Source: an uncultured Collinsella sp.
GTDB lineage: Bacteria; Actinomycetota; Coriobacteriia; Coriobacteriales; Coriobacteriaceae
NCBI GenBank assembly: GCA_902493855.1
Contig: CABUQV010000008.1
Coordinates: forward strand, 1 to 64,000
Direction of reading: 5' to 3'
Length of the DNA: 64,000 nt
The notes beneath the pieces were generated by a model. It ran no database searches. It was not told the DNA's origin and saw nothing but the letters and a program-made list of their open reading frames with translations. This document shows, piece after piece, positions 1-8,241 of the stretch; positions within the stretch are counted from its first letter, which is position 1; each line of letters starts with the position of its first letter. Both the position numbers and the translations under genes were made by a program.

Positions 1-88
1 CGTGCGCGGGCGCCCGGTCGGCGGCCCGTTCTGGGCGCGCCTCAATCGTAGCCCGAGACGGTCCCGGGCTGACAATTTCGACTGTAAT

Positions 89-161
89 GGACGTTCTTAA
101 ACGACTAGTCGAACAAGAACGTCCCCAACGACTAGTCATTTAAGAACGTCCCCAACGACTA
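89..161. repeat. Short inverted and direct repeats at the left edge
   Basis: Bases 89-98 and 115-124 are perfect 10-bp inverted arms (GGACGTTCTT and its complement). A 20-bp direct repeat, AAGAACGTCCCCAACGACTA, occurs at 115-134 and again at 142-161, a 27-bp period. No coding frame or T-run goes with it. Bases 1-88 hold nothing I can name; a short open frame ends at a TAG at 49-51 but is too short to support as a gene end. Confidence 0.6.
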
Positions 162-180
162 CCCGCCTTATGTTTTGGCA

Positions 181-330
181 ACGACAGCGAAAACGCCCCT
201 AAGCGAGCAAGGTGACGTGAAAGAGGAGGGCATTGACCTTCTGGTCATGCCCGACGATTGAACGTCAGATTGCCGCCTAGGGGCGTTTGCAGCGTCGAGC
301 AGTTACGCGGTTCGTAGAACCGCGTAACTA
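181..330. repeat. Structured intergenic repeat, copy A (possible ncRNA)
   Basis: About 150 bases fold on paper into nested helices: an outer 11-bp stem (191-201 with 278-288), a GCAA/TTGC pair (207-210 with 270-273), TGACGT with ACGTCA (213-218 with 262-267), an inner hairpin (228-238 with 243-252), and a final hairpin (302-312 with 318-328). The same layout with changed but still complementary bases occurs at 43281-43430. The unpaired blocks GAAAGAGGAG and CAGATTGC are identical in both copies. The last hairpin touches the queA stop codon. I do not recognise the family; it may be a structured RNA or a mobile palindromic repeat, and the transcribed strand is unknown. Confidence 0.7.
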
Positions 331-1539
331 ACAAATGAGCATCGCGTCGCCAAAGCTGAAGAAGCGATAACGTTCTTCGATGGCAGCGGCGTAGGCATCC
401 ATGATCTGGTCGCGGGTGGCAAGCGCGCTTACGAGCATCATGAGCGTGGAGCGCGGCACGTGGAAGTTCGTGATCAGCGCGTCGACCACGTGATAGGTCG
501 AGCCGGGCATGAGGTAAAGCTGCGTCGTGGCGTTCTCGCGCACCACGATGTCACCGCGGCCAAGCGTATCGGCCCCGTCCTCGCGGCCTTCAAAATAGCG
601 CGCCGTCACGGCCGGATCGGACACCGGCGCGTCCGTGTCAAACGCGCTCTCGAGCGAGCGCACCGCGGTAGTGCCGACGGCGATCACACGATGACCCTCG
701 GCCTTGGCCTTATGCACGGCGTCGACAACCTCCTGCGACACGTGGTAGCGCTCGGTGTGCATGACGTGCTGCGTAGGGTCGTCCTCCTCCACCAAACGGA
801 AGGTATCGATGCCCACCTCGAGCTCGACGGCGGCAAACTTGGCACCCTTGGCCTCGATAGCGGCCATGAGCTCAGGAGTAAAATGCAGACCCGCTGTAGG
901 AGCGGCAGCCGAGTGCTCCTCCTTCATGGCGTACACGGTCTGATATTTCTCGGGATCGCCCTCGTAATCGGTAATGTAGGGCGGCAACGGCACATGACCG
1001 GCGGCGTGAATGGCCTCGTCGAGCGTGCGCGGCTCGCCGGCGGCGTTGCAACCAGCCGGCTCAAAACGCACTAGACGGCCGCCGCGGCTATCGGTGACAA
1101 AGTCGACGACCTCGGCCGTCAGCACCACGGGAGCCCCCTCGGGCGCATGGGCGCCACCGGCGCGATACTCAATATGAACACCGGGCTTCAGGCGCTTGCC
1201 CGGCTTGACCAAGCACTCCCAAACATGGCCCAGCGGATCCACGTCCTCGCGGCGCTTGAGCAGCAGCGTCTCGACCACGCCGCCCGAGCCGGCTTTGCGA
1301 CCGATCAGGCGGGCCGGCATCACGCGCGTCTGGTTGATGACGAGCACGTCGCCCGGCTCGATATAGTCGATGATGTCACGGAAGATGCGGTGCTCAACGG
1401 TACCGCCGTGCTCCAGCGGCGTTCCCGCCTGGGAGCCCTTGCGATCCACCACCAGCAGGCGACAGGAGTCGCGCGGCTCGGCTGGAGCCTGGGCGATCAG
1501 TTCCTCAGGAAGGTTGTAGTCAAAATCATCGGTACGCAT
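328..1539 (-). CDS. queA: S-adenosylmethionine:tRNA ribosyltransferase-isomerase
   Basis: QueA transfers and isomerises the ribosyl part of S-adenosylmethionine onto 7-aminomethyl-7-deazaguanine at tRNA position 34, giving epoxyqueuosine. The protein (about 403 residues) shows the family's opening DFDYNLPEELIAQAPA, the middle block AAPTAGLHFT and the C-terminal TNFHVPRSTLMMLVSAL. I start at the ATG at 1539, which has an AGAGG ribosome site 5 nt upstream; a GTG at 1554 is the in-frame alternative. It lies downstream of arcB on the same strand, separated by a perfect hairpin. QueH, the next enzyme of the pathway, is encoded at 7656-8231 on the other side of the arginine island. Confidence 0.95.
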   Translation of the reverse strand: MRTDDFDYNLPEELIAQAPAEPRDSCRLLVVDRKGSQAGTPLEHGGTVEHRIFRDIIDYIEPGDVLVINQTRVMPARLIGRKAGSGGVVETLLLKRREDVDPLGHVWECLVKPGKRLKPGVHIEYRAGGAHAPEGAPVVLTAEVVDFVTDSRGGRLVRFEPAGCNAAGEPRTLDEAIHAAGHVPLPPYITDYEGDPEKYQTVYAMKEEHSAAAPTAGLHFTPELMAAIEAKGAKFAAVELEVGIDTFRLVEEDDPTQHVMHTERYHVSQEVVDAVHKAKAEGHRVIAVGTTAVRSLESAFDTDAPVSDPAVTARYFEGREDGADTLGRGDIVVRENATTQLYLMPGSTYHVVDALITNFHVPRSTLMMLVSALATRDQIMDAYAAAIEERYRFFSFGDAMLIC

Positions 1540-1557
1540 CTTTGCCTCTTTCACAAA

Positions 1558-1588
1558 GCGCGTCAGTCGAAAAAATCGACTGACGCGC
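1558..1588 (-). terminator. Perfect hairpin between arcB and queA
   Basis: Arms 1558-1570 and 1576-1588 (GCGCGTCAGTCGA and its complement) enclose a 5-nt A (minus strand T) loop. It stands 18 bases before the queA start. Read on the minus strand it is followed only by TTTG, so it is a weak terminator of the arc operon or a leader structure of queA. Confidence 0.55.
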
Positions 1589-1673
1589 GCATCATTCTCC
1601 CCTGTATCCTATCAGCTTGTTGAGAGAAATATAGTATGGCAAACAGATTTGCGACTGTTTTCTCAACGCCCCG

Positions 1674-2684
1674 CTACTTAAGCGTTGCGTACATCACCGC
1701 CTTAATCGTATGCATGCGATTCTCCGCTTCTTGGAAAACACGAGATTTATCGGACTCAAAAACCTCGTCCGTGACTTCCATTTCGGTGACTCCAAACTTC
1801 TCAGCAATTTCGGCACCAACAGTAGTATTAGTATCGTGGAAGCTCGGAAGGCAGTGGAGGAAAATCGCCTCGGGCTTTGCCATAGACATCACCTCAGCGG
1901 TCACACGATACGGCGACATTAGCTTAATGCGGCTTTCCCACAGCTCTGCGGGCTGACCCATGCCAACCCAAACATCCGTGTAAATTACATCGGCATCACG
2001 AGCGCCTTCCTCAATATCCTCTGTAATGGTAATCGTCGATCCATGCTCGGCCGCAATACGACTACATTCTGCAAGGAGTTCAGGGTCATAGGATGTAGCC
2101 CCCTCCGAATTTCCCCCGATTGGGCCGCAAGAACAGTAGTTAATGCCGAGCTTAGCGCAAATGACCATGAGCGAATCGGCGACGTTTCCGGCCGCCTTAC
2201 CAAAAAATGTAAGTTTCCTGCCCTTAATCTCTCCAAACTCTTCACGCATGGTCAGAATATCGGCAAGCACTTGAGTCGGGTGAAATTCAGTAGTCAGCCC
2301 ATTCCAAACGGGAACCCCAGCTTTTGCAGCAAGCTCCTCAACCTTCGTCTGCTCAAAGCCGCGGTATTCAATTCCGTCATACATGCGGCCAAGGACGCGA
2401 GCCGTGTCCTCAATCGACTCCTTTTTGCCCATCTGGGACGAGCCCGGATCCAAATAAGTTACACCCATGCCAAGGTCAAGTGCACCAACTTCGAAGGCGC
2501 AACGAGTACGCGTGGAAGTCTTCTCAAATAGCAAAACAATATTCTTACCTTCAAGGTATTTATGCGGAACACCGGCACGCTTCATGCTTTTGAAGTTAGC
2601 AGAAAGCTCAAGCAGATACTCAATCTCTTCCGTCGTGTAATCAAGCAGCTTCAGAAAACTGCGCCCAGCGATGTTAACACCCAT
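1674..2684 (-). CDS. arcB: Ornithine carbamoyltransferase, catabolic type
   Basis: This enzyme interconverts citrulline plus phosphate with ornithine plus carbamoyl phosphate, the second step of the arginine deiminase pathway. Visible family motifs are FEKTSTRTR (carbamoyl phosphate loop), EFHPTQ, and HCLP near the C-terminus; the stretch LGKKES-like 'MGKKESIEDTARVLGRM' matches fermentative ArcB proteins. The ATG at 2684 has AGGAG 9 nt upstream; the ATG at 2693 directly abuts that site, so 2684 is preferred (336 residues). It is last in the minus-strand order carrier-arcA-arcB. No carbamate kinase follows, which is unusual for the pathway. Codon use is A/T-richer than in the flanking genes. 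Confidence 0.93.
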   Translation of the reverse strand: MGVNIAGRSFLKLLDYTTEEIEYLLELSANFKSMKRAGVPHKYLEGKNIVLLFEKTSTRTRCAFEVGALDLGMGVTYLDPGSSQMGKKESIEDTARVLGRMYDGIEYRGFEQTKVEELAAKAGVPVWNGLTTEFHPTQVLADILTMREEFGEIKGRKLTFFGKAAGNVADSLMVICAKLGINYCSCGPIGGNSEGATSYDPELLAECSRIAAEHGSTITITEDIEEGARDADVIYTDVWVGMGQPAELWESRIKLMSPYRVTAEVMSMAKPEAIFLHCLPSFHDTNTTVGAEIAEKFGVTEMEVTDEVFESDKSRVFQEAENRMHTIKAVMYATLK

Positions 2685-2716
2685 ATTCGCCATCTCCTAT
2701 CACAGTGGATTTGCAA

Positions 2717-3961
2717 CTAAATATCTTCGCGCCAGAAGGGCATGCTCATGCAGCGCGGGCCGCCACGACCGCGGGACAGCTCCTCGGAGGGAACGACCAA
2801 AAGTTCCAAACCGTTCTTGTAGAGCTCATCATTTGTGACAACATTGCGCTCGTAAACACAGACTTTACCAGGAGCAACGGCAAGAGTGTTCGACCCGTCG
2901 TTCCACTGCTCGCGAGATGCCTCAACCATATCGCCGGCACCGCACTCAATAAGCTGCACCTTCTCCACGCCAGTAGCCATTTCAAGAATATGTTCAAGCG
3001 TGTCATCAATCTCTTGAACAGCGACCATTCCCTCAGAGTCACCACGAGTCAGACGATAAACACGAAGGGTCTCAAAAATACCGGGATAAACTGTGAACTT
3101 ATCGAAATCCACCATGGTGCAAACGGTGTCAAGATGCATGTAAGCATAGCCGTTGGGGATTTTAATAGCGTAAACGGTATCGATCTCAGAATTCCCAGAT
3201 CCCCAGAACAAATTCTTTGCAAGCTCCTCAATCGCAGCCGCCTCAGTTCGCTGGCTAATTCCAATAGCCAAGGTATGAGCGTTAATGTTAAGCACATCAC
3301 CGCCCTCGATATGCCAGGGATTCTTATGGTCGTACCAAATCGGAGTCCCTACATAATCGGGATGGTATTTGAAAATCGCTTCATAGAAGGGCACTTCACG
3401 ATCTCGCTGTTTCCAATACATATGGTGAAGCAGAACGCCTTTGCCCACGGAAGCAAGAGGATCGCGAGAGAAATACGAGCTCGGAAGAGGCTTCAACACC
3501 AAATCATCGGGCTTCGCATCCTCATTATCCATCATACTAAGCGTAGTCGAGACGCGAGGCAGCTCAAGGTCACGATAACGATACCCCCCCATAGCCTCAA
3601 GTACAAACTGATACGAATCTGAAATAGCGTCGAGCTTTTCACGAACAGCCTGCTCAAGCAGAGGATTGACAATCCCGCTCTCAGCCATAAATGTATCGGT
3701 AAACTCAGCGCGAGCCGAGGGGCATGCATCCAGCGCCTCAGCAACGAGTTTCTCCATATAGAGAACCTCAACACCTTCGCTCCTCAGAAGATCCGCAAAG
3801 GCATCATGCTCCTTTTGAGCCACATCAAGATAGAAACAGTCGTGAATCCAGACATCCTCGAACTCTTCCGCCTTTACGTTCACAAGGTCACGACCGGGGC
3901 GGTGAAGCACAACTTTCTTGAGCTTACCAATCTCGCTGTGTACATTCAGTCCTTTAGACAT
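2717..3961 (-). CDS. arcA: Arginine deiminase
   Basis: ArcA hydrolyses L-arginine to citrulline and ammonia in the cytoplasm. The 414 residues have the guanidino-modifying enzyme motifs in order: FSRDP with the catalytic Asp, MYWKQRDRE, HIEGGD with the catalytic Glu, MHLDTV with catalytic His and Asp, and GRGGPRCMSMP with the nucleophile Cys404. Arginines at -5 and -1 from that Cys (R399, R403) are present, as in active deiminases. The ATG at 3961 follows GGAG by 8 nt. It is 32 bases upstream of arcB and 28 bases downstream of the carrier gene, so the three form one operon. A divergent paralogue lies at 5686-6936. Confidence 0.96.
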   Translation of the reverse strand: MSKGLNVHSEIGKLKKVVLHRPGRDLVNVKAEEFEDVWIHDCFYLDVAQKEHDAFADLLRSEGVEVLYMEKLVAEALDACPSARAEFTDTFMAESGIVNPLLEQAVREKLDAISDSYQFVLEAMGGYRYRDLELPRVSTTLSMMDNEDAKPDDLVLKPLPSSYFSRDPLASVGKGVLLHHMYWKQRDREVPFYEAIFKYHPDYVGTPIWYDHKNPWHIEGGDVLNINAHTLAIGISQRTEAAAIEELAKNLFWGSGNSEIDTVYAIKIPNGYAYMHLDTVCTMVDFDKFTVYPGIFETLRVYRLTRGDSEGMVAVQEIDDTLEHILEMATGVEKVQLIECGAGDMVEASREQWNDGSNTLAVAPGKVCVYERNVVTNDELYKNGLELLVVPSEELSRGRGGPRCMSMPFWREDI

Positions 3962-3989
3962 TCCTGTTACTCCATTTCAGCCATGAAAC

Positions 3990-5432
3990 CTACAGGGCAA
4001 TAAGTCCCGAGATTGCTACGAATACGATATTGATGAGCGACACGACCAAGAAGAATTTCCAAACGGTCTTCCACCACTGGCCAAGCTTGATCTTACACAC
4101 GCCCAAACCCGCTACAAGAATGGCGCTAGTAGGACAGATCAAAGACATCGTCGCGCTACCCATGGAGAGAGCCCACACGGCAGCCTCGGGATTAAGGCCC
4201 ATGAGTTCGGTCAAAGGTCCAAAAATGGGAGCGGTCAGTGCTGCAAGGCCAGATGAGCTGGGAACCAGAATCGCCAGGAGGTTCTCAACCGCATAAAGAA
4301 GCGTAGTAAAGAGAACCGCCGGGATGCCGCCCAGACCAGTAGCGAGCGCATTGAGGATGGTATCAATGATCATGCCGTCAGAGGCAATGACAAGGATGCC
4401 ACGCGCAAGTCCAACGACAATTGCCGAGAAAGCAAAGTCAGCGATACCCGCAACAAATTCCTGAGCGATGACGTCCTGACTAAAGCCCGCAATAACACCA
4501 GCCAACAGGCCCATGGCCAAAAAGACCGCAGAAATCTCGTTCATATACCAGCCCTGGGTCACAAGTCCCCAGATGATAAGGCACATTCCAGCGATAAATA
4601 CCGCAAGCACGCCTTTTTGACGACCCGTAAATTCCGCGTCAAGGGCAGATTCATCGGCAGCGAACTCGACTTTCTTGGCGATATCATCCTCAAATGTGAT
4701 CGATGACTCAGGGTTCTTCTTTACCCTTCGTGCATAGAGGACAACCCAAGTAATTGCAACGGCGGTCAAAACAACCCAGGCAATCATACGCAACCACAGC
4801 TGGGGGTTGCCCTGAATACCAAGAATACCTTGCGCAATGAGAACATTAAACGGATTAATTGTTGAGGCGATGTAGCCCGTGCGCGCTCCAACGAACACGA
4901 CCATGAACGCCGTCATCGAGTCGAAGCCCATAGCCATCATAATTGGCATGAAGATCGCAAAGAACGGGAGAGTTTCTTCCGCCATGCCAAAGCTCGTTCC
5001 GCCCAATGCAAAGAGAACCATCGCAATAGGAATAATTAGAATGTCTTTGTTCTTAAAGCGGCGAACGACACGACCCATTCCGCTCGTGATAGCGCCCGTT
5101 TTAGTAATAACCTGGAACGAACCGCCCACAATCAAGATGAATGCAACGACCTCAATTGCCTCTTGTATACCGCGCGTTGGAGCCTGAAGAACATCGAAGA
5201 CGCCTTGTCTGAGATCTACTTCATCCCCGGTTTCCTCGTCAATATATGTCTTTTCACTCTGCTCATACGTACCTGCGACAGTGACTTCACGACCGTTCAC
5301 CTCCTGGCGCTGATAGGACCCAGAGGGAACAATCCACGTGAGAACAGCGAAGATGACCATAAGTGCAAAGATGATCGCATATACGTGCGGGACCTTGAAC
5401 TGCTTGATGCCTTTCGAACTTTCCGCTGCCAT
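3990..5432 (-). CDS. YfcC-family membrane carrier, likely arginine/ornithine exchange
   Basis: This 480-residue, multi-spanning membrane protein opens with the YfcC/C4-dicarboxylate-carrier-type block KQFKVPHVYAIIFALMVI and a WIVPSG turn, and continues with about 11-12 hydrophobic segments. The family (PF03606) is annotated broadly as basic amino acid or dicarboxylate carriers. First position in an arc operon makes arginine uptake in exchange for ornithine the best inference, replacing the usual ArcD. The start is the ATG at 5432 right after a GGAGGAG ribosome site. Substrate is not visible from sequence. The gene is A/T-richer than the chromosome around the island. Confidence 0.8.
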   Translation of the reverse strand: MAAESSKGIKQFKVPHVYAIIFALMVIFAVLTWIVPSGSYQRQEVNGREVTVAGTYEQSEKTYIDEETGDEVDLRQGVFDVLQAPTRGIQEAIEVVAFILIVGGSFQVITKTGAITSGMGRVVRRFKNKDILIIPIAMVLFALGGTSFGMAEETLPFFAIFMPIMMAMGFDSMTAFMVVFVGARTGYIASTINPFNVLIAQGILGIQGNPQLWLRMIAWVVLTAVAITWVVLYARRVKKNPESSITFEDDIAKKVEFAADESALDAEFTGRQKGVLAVFIAGMCLIIWGLVTQGWYMNEISAVFLAMGLLAGVIAGFSQDVIAQEFVAGIADFAFSAIVVGLARGILVIASDGMIIDTILNALATGLGGIPAVLFTTLLYAVENLLAILVPSSSGLAALTAPIFGPLTELMGLNPEAAVWALSMGSATMSLICPTSAILVAGLGVCKIKLGQWWKTVWKFFLVVSLINIVFVAISGLIAL

Positions 5433-5554
5433 ATCTCCTCCTTCATTCCTTTTCCCATCTATCCAGCTGGCACCATAAATGTATGAGGTTGCTCAGCGGT
5501 GGTCGGCCAACCATCGCCATCGTGTCGCTTTTCACCTACGAACGGCAGCTAAAG

Positions 5555-5599
5555 TGACGTTATTAATCAATCTGATATTTAAAATTGATGTTATTTGTC
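5555..5599. promoter_or_regulatory. A/T-rich dyad in the divergent arc promoter region
   Basis: The 253-base space between the divergent carrier gene and the second deiminase is markedly A/T-rich. ATCAAT at 5566-5571 and ATTGAT at 5584-5589 are perfect arms, inside a longer imperfect dyad bounded by TGAC (5555) and GTCA (5599). Its position suggests an operator shared by both transcripts, perhaps for the regulator encoded at 6939-7595. A TATATA box lies about 30 bases before the 5686 start. Binding protein is unknown. Confidence 0.45.
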
Positions 5600-5685
5600 A
5601 ATTACATACGTCTTTTAACTTTTCCGCAACACAACAAGGAACCTGCCTTAGCCTTATATAAAAACCAGCAGGACAGGAGACAGAC

Positions 5686-6936
5686 ATGCAAGGCATACAC
5701 ATAACAAATGAAATCGGTCATTTAAAAGCCGTACTTGTCCATCGACCAGGAGCTGAAACACAAAACTACCCTGATGCCGACTTCAGTCAAGTTTTCTCCC
5801 TGCGAAAATGGAGCGGTCGTTTTGACCTCGACAAAGCAATGTATGAGCACGATTCCATGGTTCAATTGCTTGAGAAGCATGGCGTAGAAACCATTGAAAT
5901 TAGGGACCTTCTCGAAGACTCACTTGAAACTGAGCCCCAATCACTTAAATATTTTATTGATGACTACCTCCGTTGCAGCGGGGCAACAGGCAGAGAGTTC
6001 CTCGAGACAATAACCCAGTTGTTTGAGAACGCTAAGAACACCCAGGAATTGGTGAATATAGTACTTAACGGCATTCGCTTTGGAGACACTGAGCTATGTT
6101 CAAACCAGTCGGAAACACTACAGGCGCTCGTGCACGAGCAATTTGATCCCGCCTCGCTCTTGGTCAATCCCCTCAACACGCTTTTTTTCACTCGTGATCC
6201 CGCTGTGGTAGTCGGAGACGGCATCATCCTAAATCATATGTATTGGCCTGAGCGTGATCGTGAGGTCGCCTTATACCGGCAGATATTCACCCACCACAAG
6301 ATCATGGGAGAAACTCCAGTATGTGATTTGAACAGGAGTAGCTACCATATCGAAGGCGGAGACATTATTGTTATCAGTGCTAAGACAATATTAGTTGGAA
6401 TCTCTGACCGAACTGAACCCGCCGCCGTCGAGTCACTTGCCAAAGAGCTCCTGACCTCAAATAAATTCCAGACCACCGAGCTAATTGCGATTCGAGTCCC
6501 CTCTGACGGGCTGCGTATCCACCTCGATACGTTCATAAGTAGAATTGATCACGACGCGTTCCTCATCGATCGTGAGATATGCAATGCCGTTGATGCATAC
6601 AGCATTCAACTAAAACGATCCGGAAGGGGCCTTACGATCACTCCTATCGATCGCACGATTCCGGAAATACTCTCTGCAGCCTGTTGCGAACCAATAAAAG
6701 TAATTGACTGCGGAGGCGGGAATCAAACCGCCTACGAAAGAGAACGCCGGAACAACGCAACGTCTATCCTTGCGCTCTCGCCAGGAAAACTATGCGTATA
6801 TGAAGAAAACGTTTGGACCAACGAAGCGCTTGAGAAAGCAGGAATGGAATTATTCCCGCTATCCATTGACGAGCTCACCAAAGGCTATGGTGGCACAAAC
6901 TGTCTATGCCTCCCTCTGTGGCGAGAGGATCTATAG
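5686..6936 (+). CDS. Divergent arginine deiminase paralogue
   Basis: A second 416-residue member of the arginine deiminase family. Catalytic residues are kept: FTRDP (Asp), HIEGGD (Glu), IHLDTF (His, Asp) and Cys406, as are MYWPERD and ISDRTEP, which carry the two substrate carboxylate-binding arginines. The loop before the nucleophile is changed: GYGGTNC has Tyr401 and Asn405 where the neighbour ArcA has Arg at both places. It may therefore act on another guanidino compound, be slower, or serve as a sensor. An AGGAG site lies 6 nt before the ATG. It is the most A/T-rich gene here and ends 2 bases before the regulator gene, suggesting coupling and recent acquisition. Confidence 0.85.
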   Translation: MQGIHITNEIGHLKAVLVHRPGAETQNYPDADFSQVFSLRKWSGRFDLDKAMYEHDSMVQLLEKHGVETIEIRDLLEDSLETEPQSLKYFIDDYLRCSGATGREFLETITQLFENAKNTQELVNIVLNGIRFGDTELCSNQSETLQALVHEQFDPASLLVNPLNTLFFTRDPAVVVGDGIILNHMYWPERDREVALYRQIFTHHKIMGETPVCDLNRSSYHIEGGDIIVISAKTILVGISDRTEPAAVESLAKELLTSNKFQTTELIAIRVPSDGLRIHLDTFISRIDHDAFLIDREICNAVDAYSIQLKRSGRGLTITPIDRTIPEILSAACCEPIKVIDCGGGNQTAYERERRNNATSILALSPGKLCVYEENVWTNEALEKAGMELFPLSIDELTKGYGGTNCLCLPLWREDL

Positions 6937-6938
6937 CC

Positions 6939-7595
6939 ATGGGCTTCGGGGCAAATATTCGTAAACTCCGCACCATGGAGCATCTTGGTCAGGCGCAACT
7001 TGCAGAGATGTTGGGGGTATCTAAAGAGACCGTTTGTCGTTGGGAAAAAAGTCGGTATGCCCCCCGTGAGCGCTATATTGAAAAGTTACAAGCGCTCTTC
7101 GGTTGCACCCGCGATGAACTTGTTGGCGAGGAAAACGGTTTGGCCGTAAAGCTCGCAAATAAAAGAATCGTCACCGACGAAGACCCTGCTATCCACGAAA
7201 TGGAGGGCGCATTTCCCGTCATCGATATCGAATCGCAAAAGCGCCGCATCACGCACGGCCAACAAAATGCTTGCGCACCTGTAGACGTAGCCAAACGTCA
7301 CCCACATAGCGTTTTCGTTAAAATCAAAGGCGACGAAATGTCCCGCATTTACCCTCCCGGCAGCTTACTACTTGTCGATACCACCGCAAAGCCTTGGAAC
7401 GGCTGTGCTGTATTGGCGCTCGCAGACGGTAAAACACCGGTAATTAGGCGATTTGCAGAAGGAAACGACATGATTGTGCTGTCGTCCCATTCATATGCAA
7501 CAGCAAGTCCGGATCTGATGTTTAACAAACGGAGGATTAGAATCATAGGAGTCGTCGTTTGGTATCAAGCGAGCCACGATCACACGCTTAATTAA
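6939..7595 (+). CDS. XRE-type HTH regulator with degenerate S24 domain
   Basis: 218 residues. Residues 4-58 form a Cro/CI-type helix-turn-helix (GQAQLAEMLGVSKETVCRWE); residues 120-215 resemble the LexA/CI S24 peptidase fold (VFVKIKGDEM ... PPGSLLLVD ... VIRRF). The catalytic Ser expected in GDSM is Glu133 and the expected Lys near VKR is Ile169, so self-cleavage should be lost. I start at the ATG at 6939, with GAGAGG 10 nt upstream, 2 bases after the deiminase paralogue's stop; an upstream ATG at 6906 lies inside that gene. It probably controls the arginine genes from a sensor role of the dead domain; this is inference from position. Confidence 0.85.
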   Translation: MGFGANIRKLRTMEHLGQAQLAEMLGVSKETVCRWEKSRYAPRERYIEKLQALFGCTRDELVGEENGLAVKLANKRIVTDEDPAIHEMEGAFPVIDIESQKRRITHGQQNACAPVDVAKRHPHSVFVKIKGDEMSRIYPPGSLLLVDTTAKPWNGCAVLALADGKTPVIRRFAEGNDMIVLSSHSYATASPDLMFNKRRIRIIGVVVWYQASHDHTLN

Positions 7596-7655
7596 ATCGA
7601 CTTTCCCAAAAACGACCGTACCGCACAGACAGCTCAAAGTCCCAGCCCAAATGAA

Positions 7656-8231
7656 CTACTTTTTGGCGGCTTTGCGCTCGTCGCGGATGCGGGCGCGGTC
7701 CATGGCCGCCTCGACAGCCGAGAAGCGGCAACCACAGTAGTTCTGCCGATACATGCCAAGCTCGCGCGAACGGCGTGTCGCCTCGGGATAATACGGGCGA
7801 AAATCGCGAATCACCGGGGTGAGCCCATGTGCCGCCGCCAAGCGCTCAAGCACATCATTGCAGGTATCGAACAACTGATACGGCGAGACGGCAAGCGTCG
7901 TGCCCACAAACTCAAACCCGCACTCCTGGGCCACGCGGCACGCTTCGGCCAAGCGCAAGGCATAGCACGCGCGACAGCGACGAGGCCGATCGGCGCCCAG
8001 CGGTGCCACGCCGGCCTCCCAGCGCTCACGGTCCTCCCCCGCCTCGATAAGCTCGATATCGCCATCGGCACACCACCGGCGCAGCTCGTCTAGGCGACGC
8101 TGCCATTCATCGCGCGGTTGAATATTGGGGTTGGTCCAGCAAATCGTGGGCTCAAACCCCTCCTCGCGCAGCAGGCGAACCGGCTCAAGCGAGCATGGTG
8201 CACAGCACGCATGCAGCAACAACGACTTCAT
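7656..8231 (-). CDS. queH: Epoxyqueuosine reductase QueH
   Basis: QueH (DUF208) reduces epoxyqueuosine in tRNA to queuosine, the last pathway step, and is non-homologous to QueG. The 191 residues show the paired-Cys start LLLHACCAPC, then RRCRACYALRL, and the C-terminal YCGCRFS; these cysteines bind the cluster and metal in the family. Of two close ATGs, 8231 has GAGGAG 6 nt upstream, while 8237 touches it, so 8231 is chosen. The stop of the DUF3267-like gene is 10 bases upstream, so the two are co-transcribed. Converges with the S24 regulator gene. Confidence 0.92.
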   Translation of the reverse strand: MKSLLLHACCAPCSLEPVRLLREEGFEPTICWTNPNIQPRDEWQRRLDELRRWCADGDIELIEAGEDRERWEAGVAPLGADRPRRCRACYALRLAEACRVAQECGFEFVGTTLAVSPYQLFDTCNDVLERLAAAHGLTPVIRDFRPYYPEATRRSRELGMYRQNYCGCRFSAVEAAMDRARIRDERKAAKK

Positions 8232-8241
8232 CGACATCTCC

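Noticed and set aside
5555..5599. FNR or ArcR site upstream of the arc genes
   Set aside because: The dyad has ATCAAT outward and ATTGAT inward, the reverse order of the TTGAT-N4-ATCAA consensus, with the wrong spacing.
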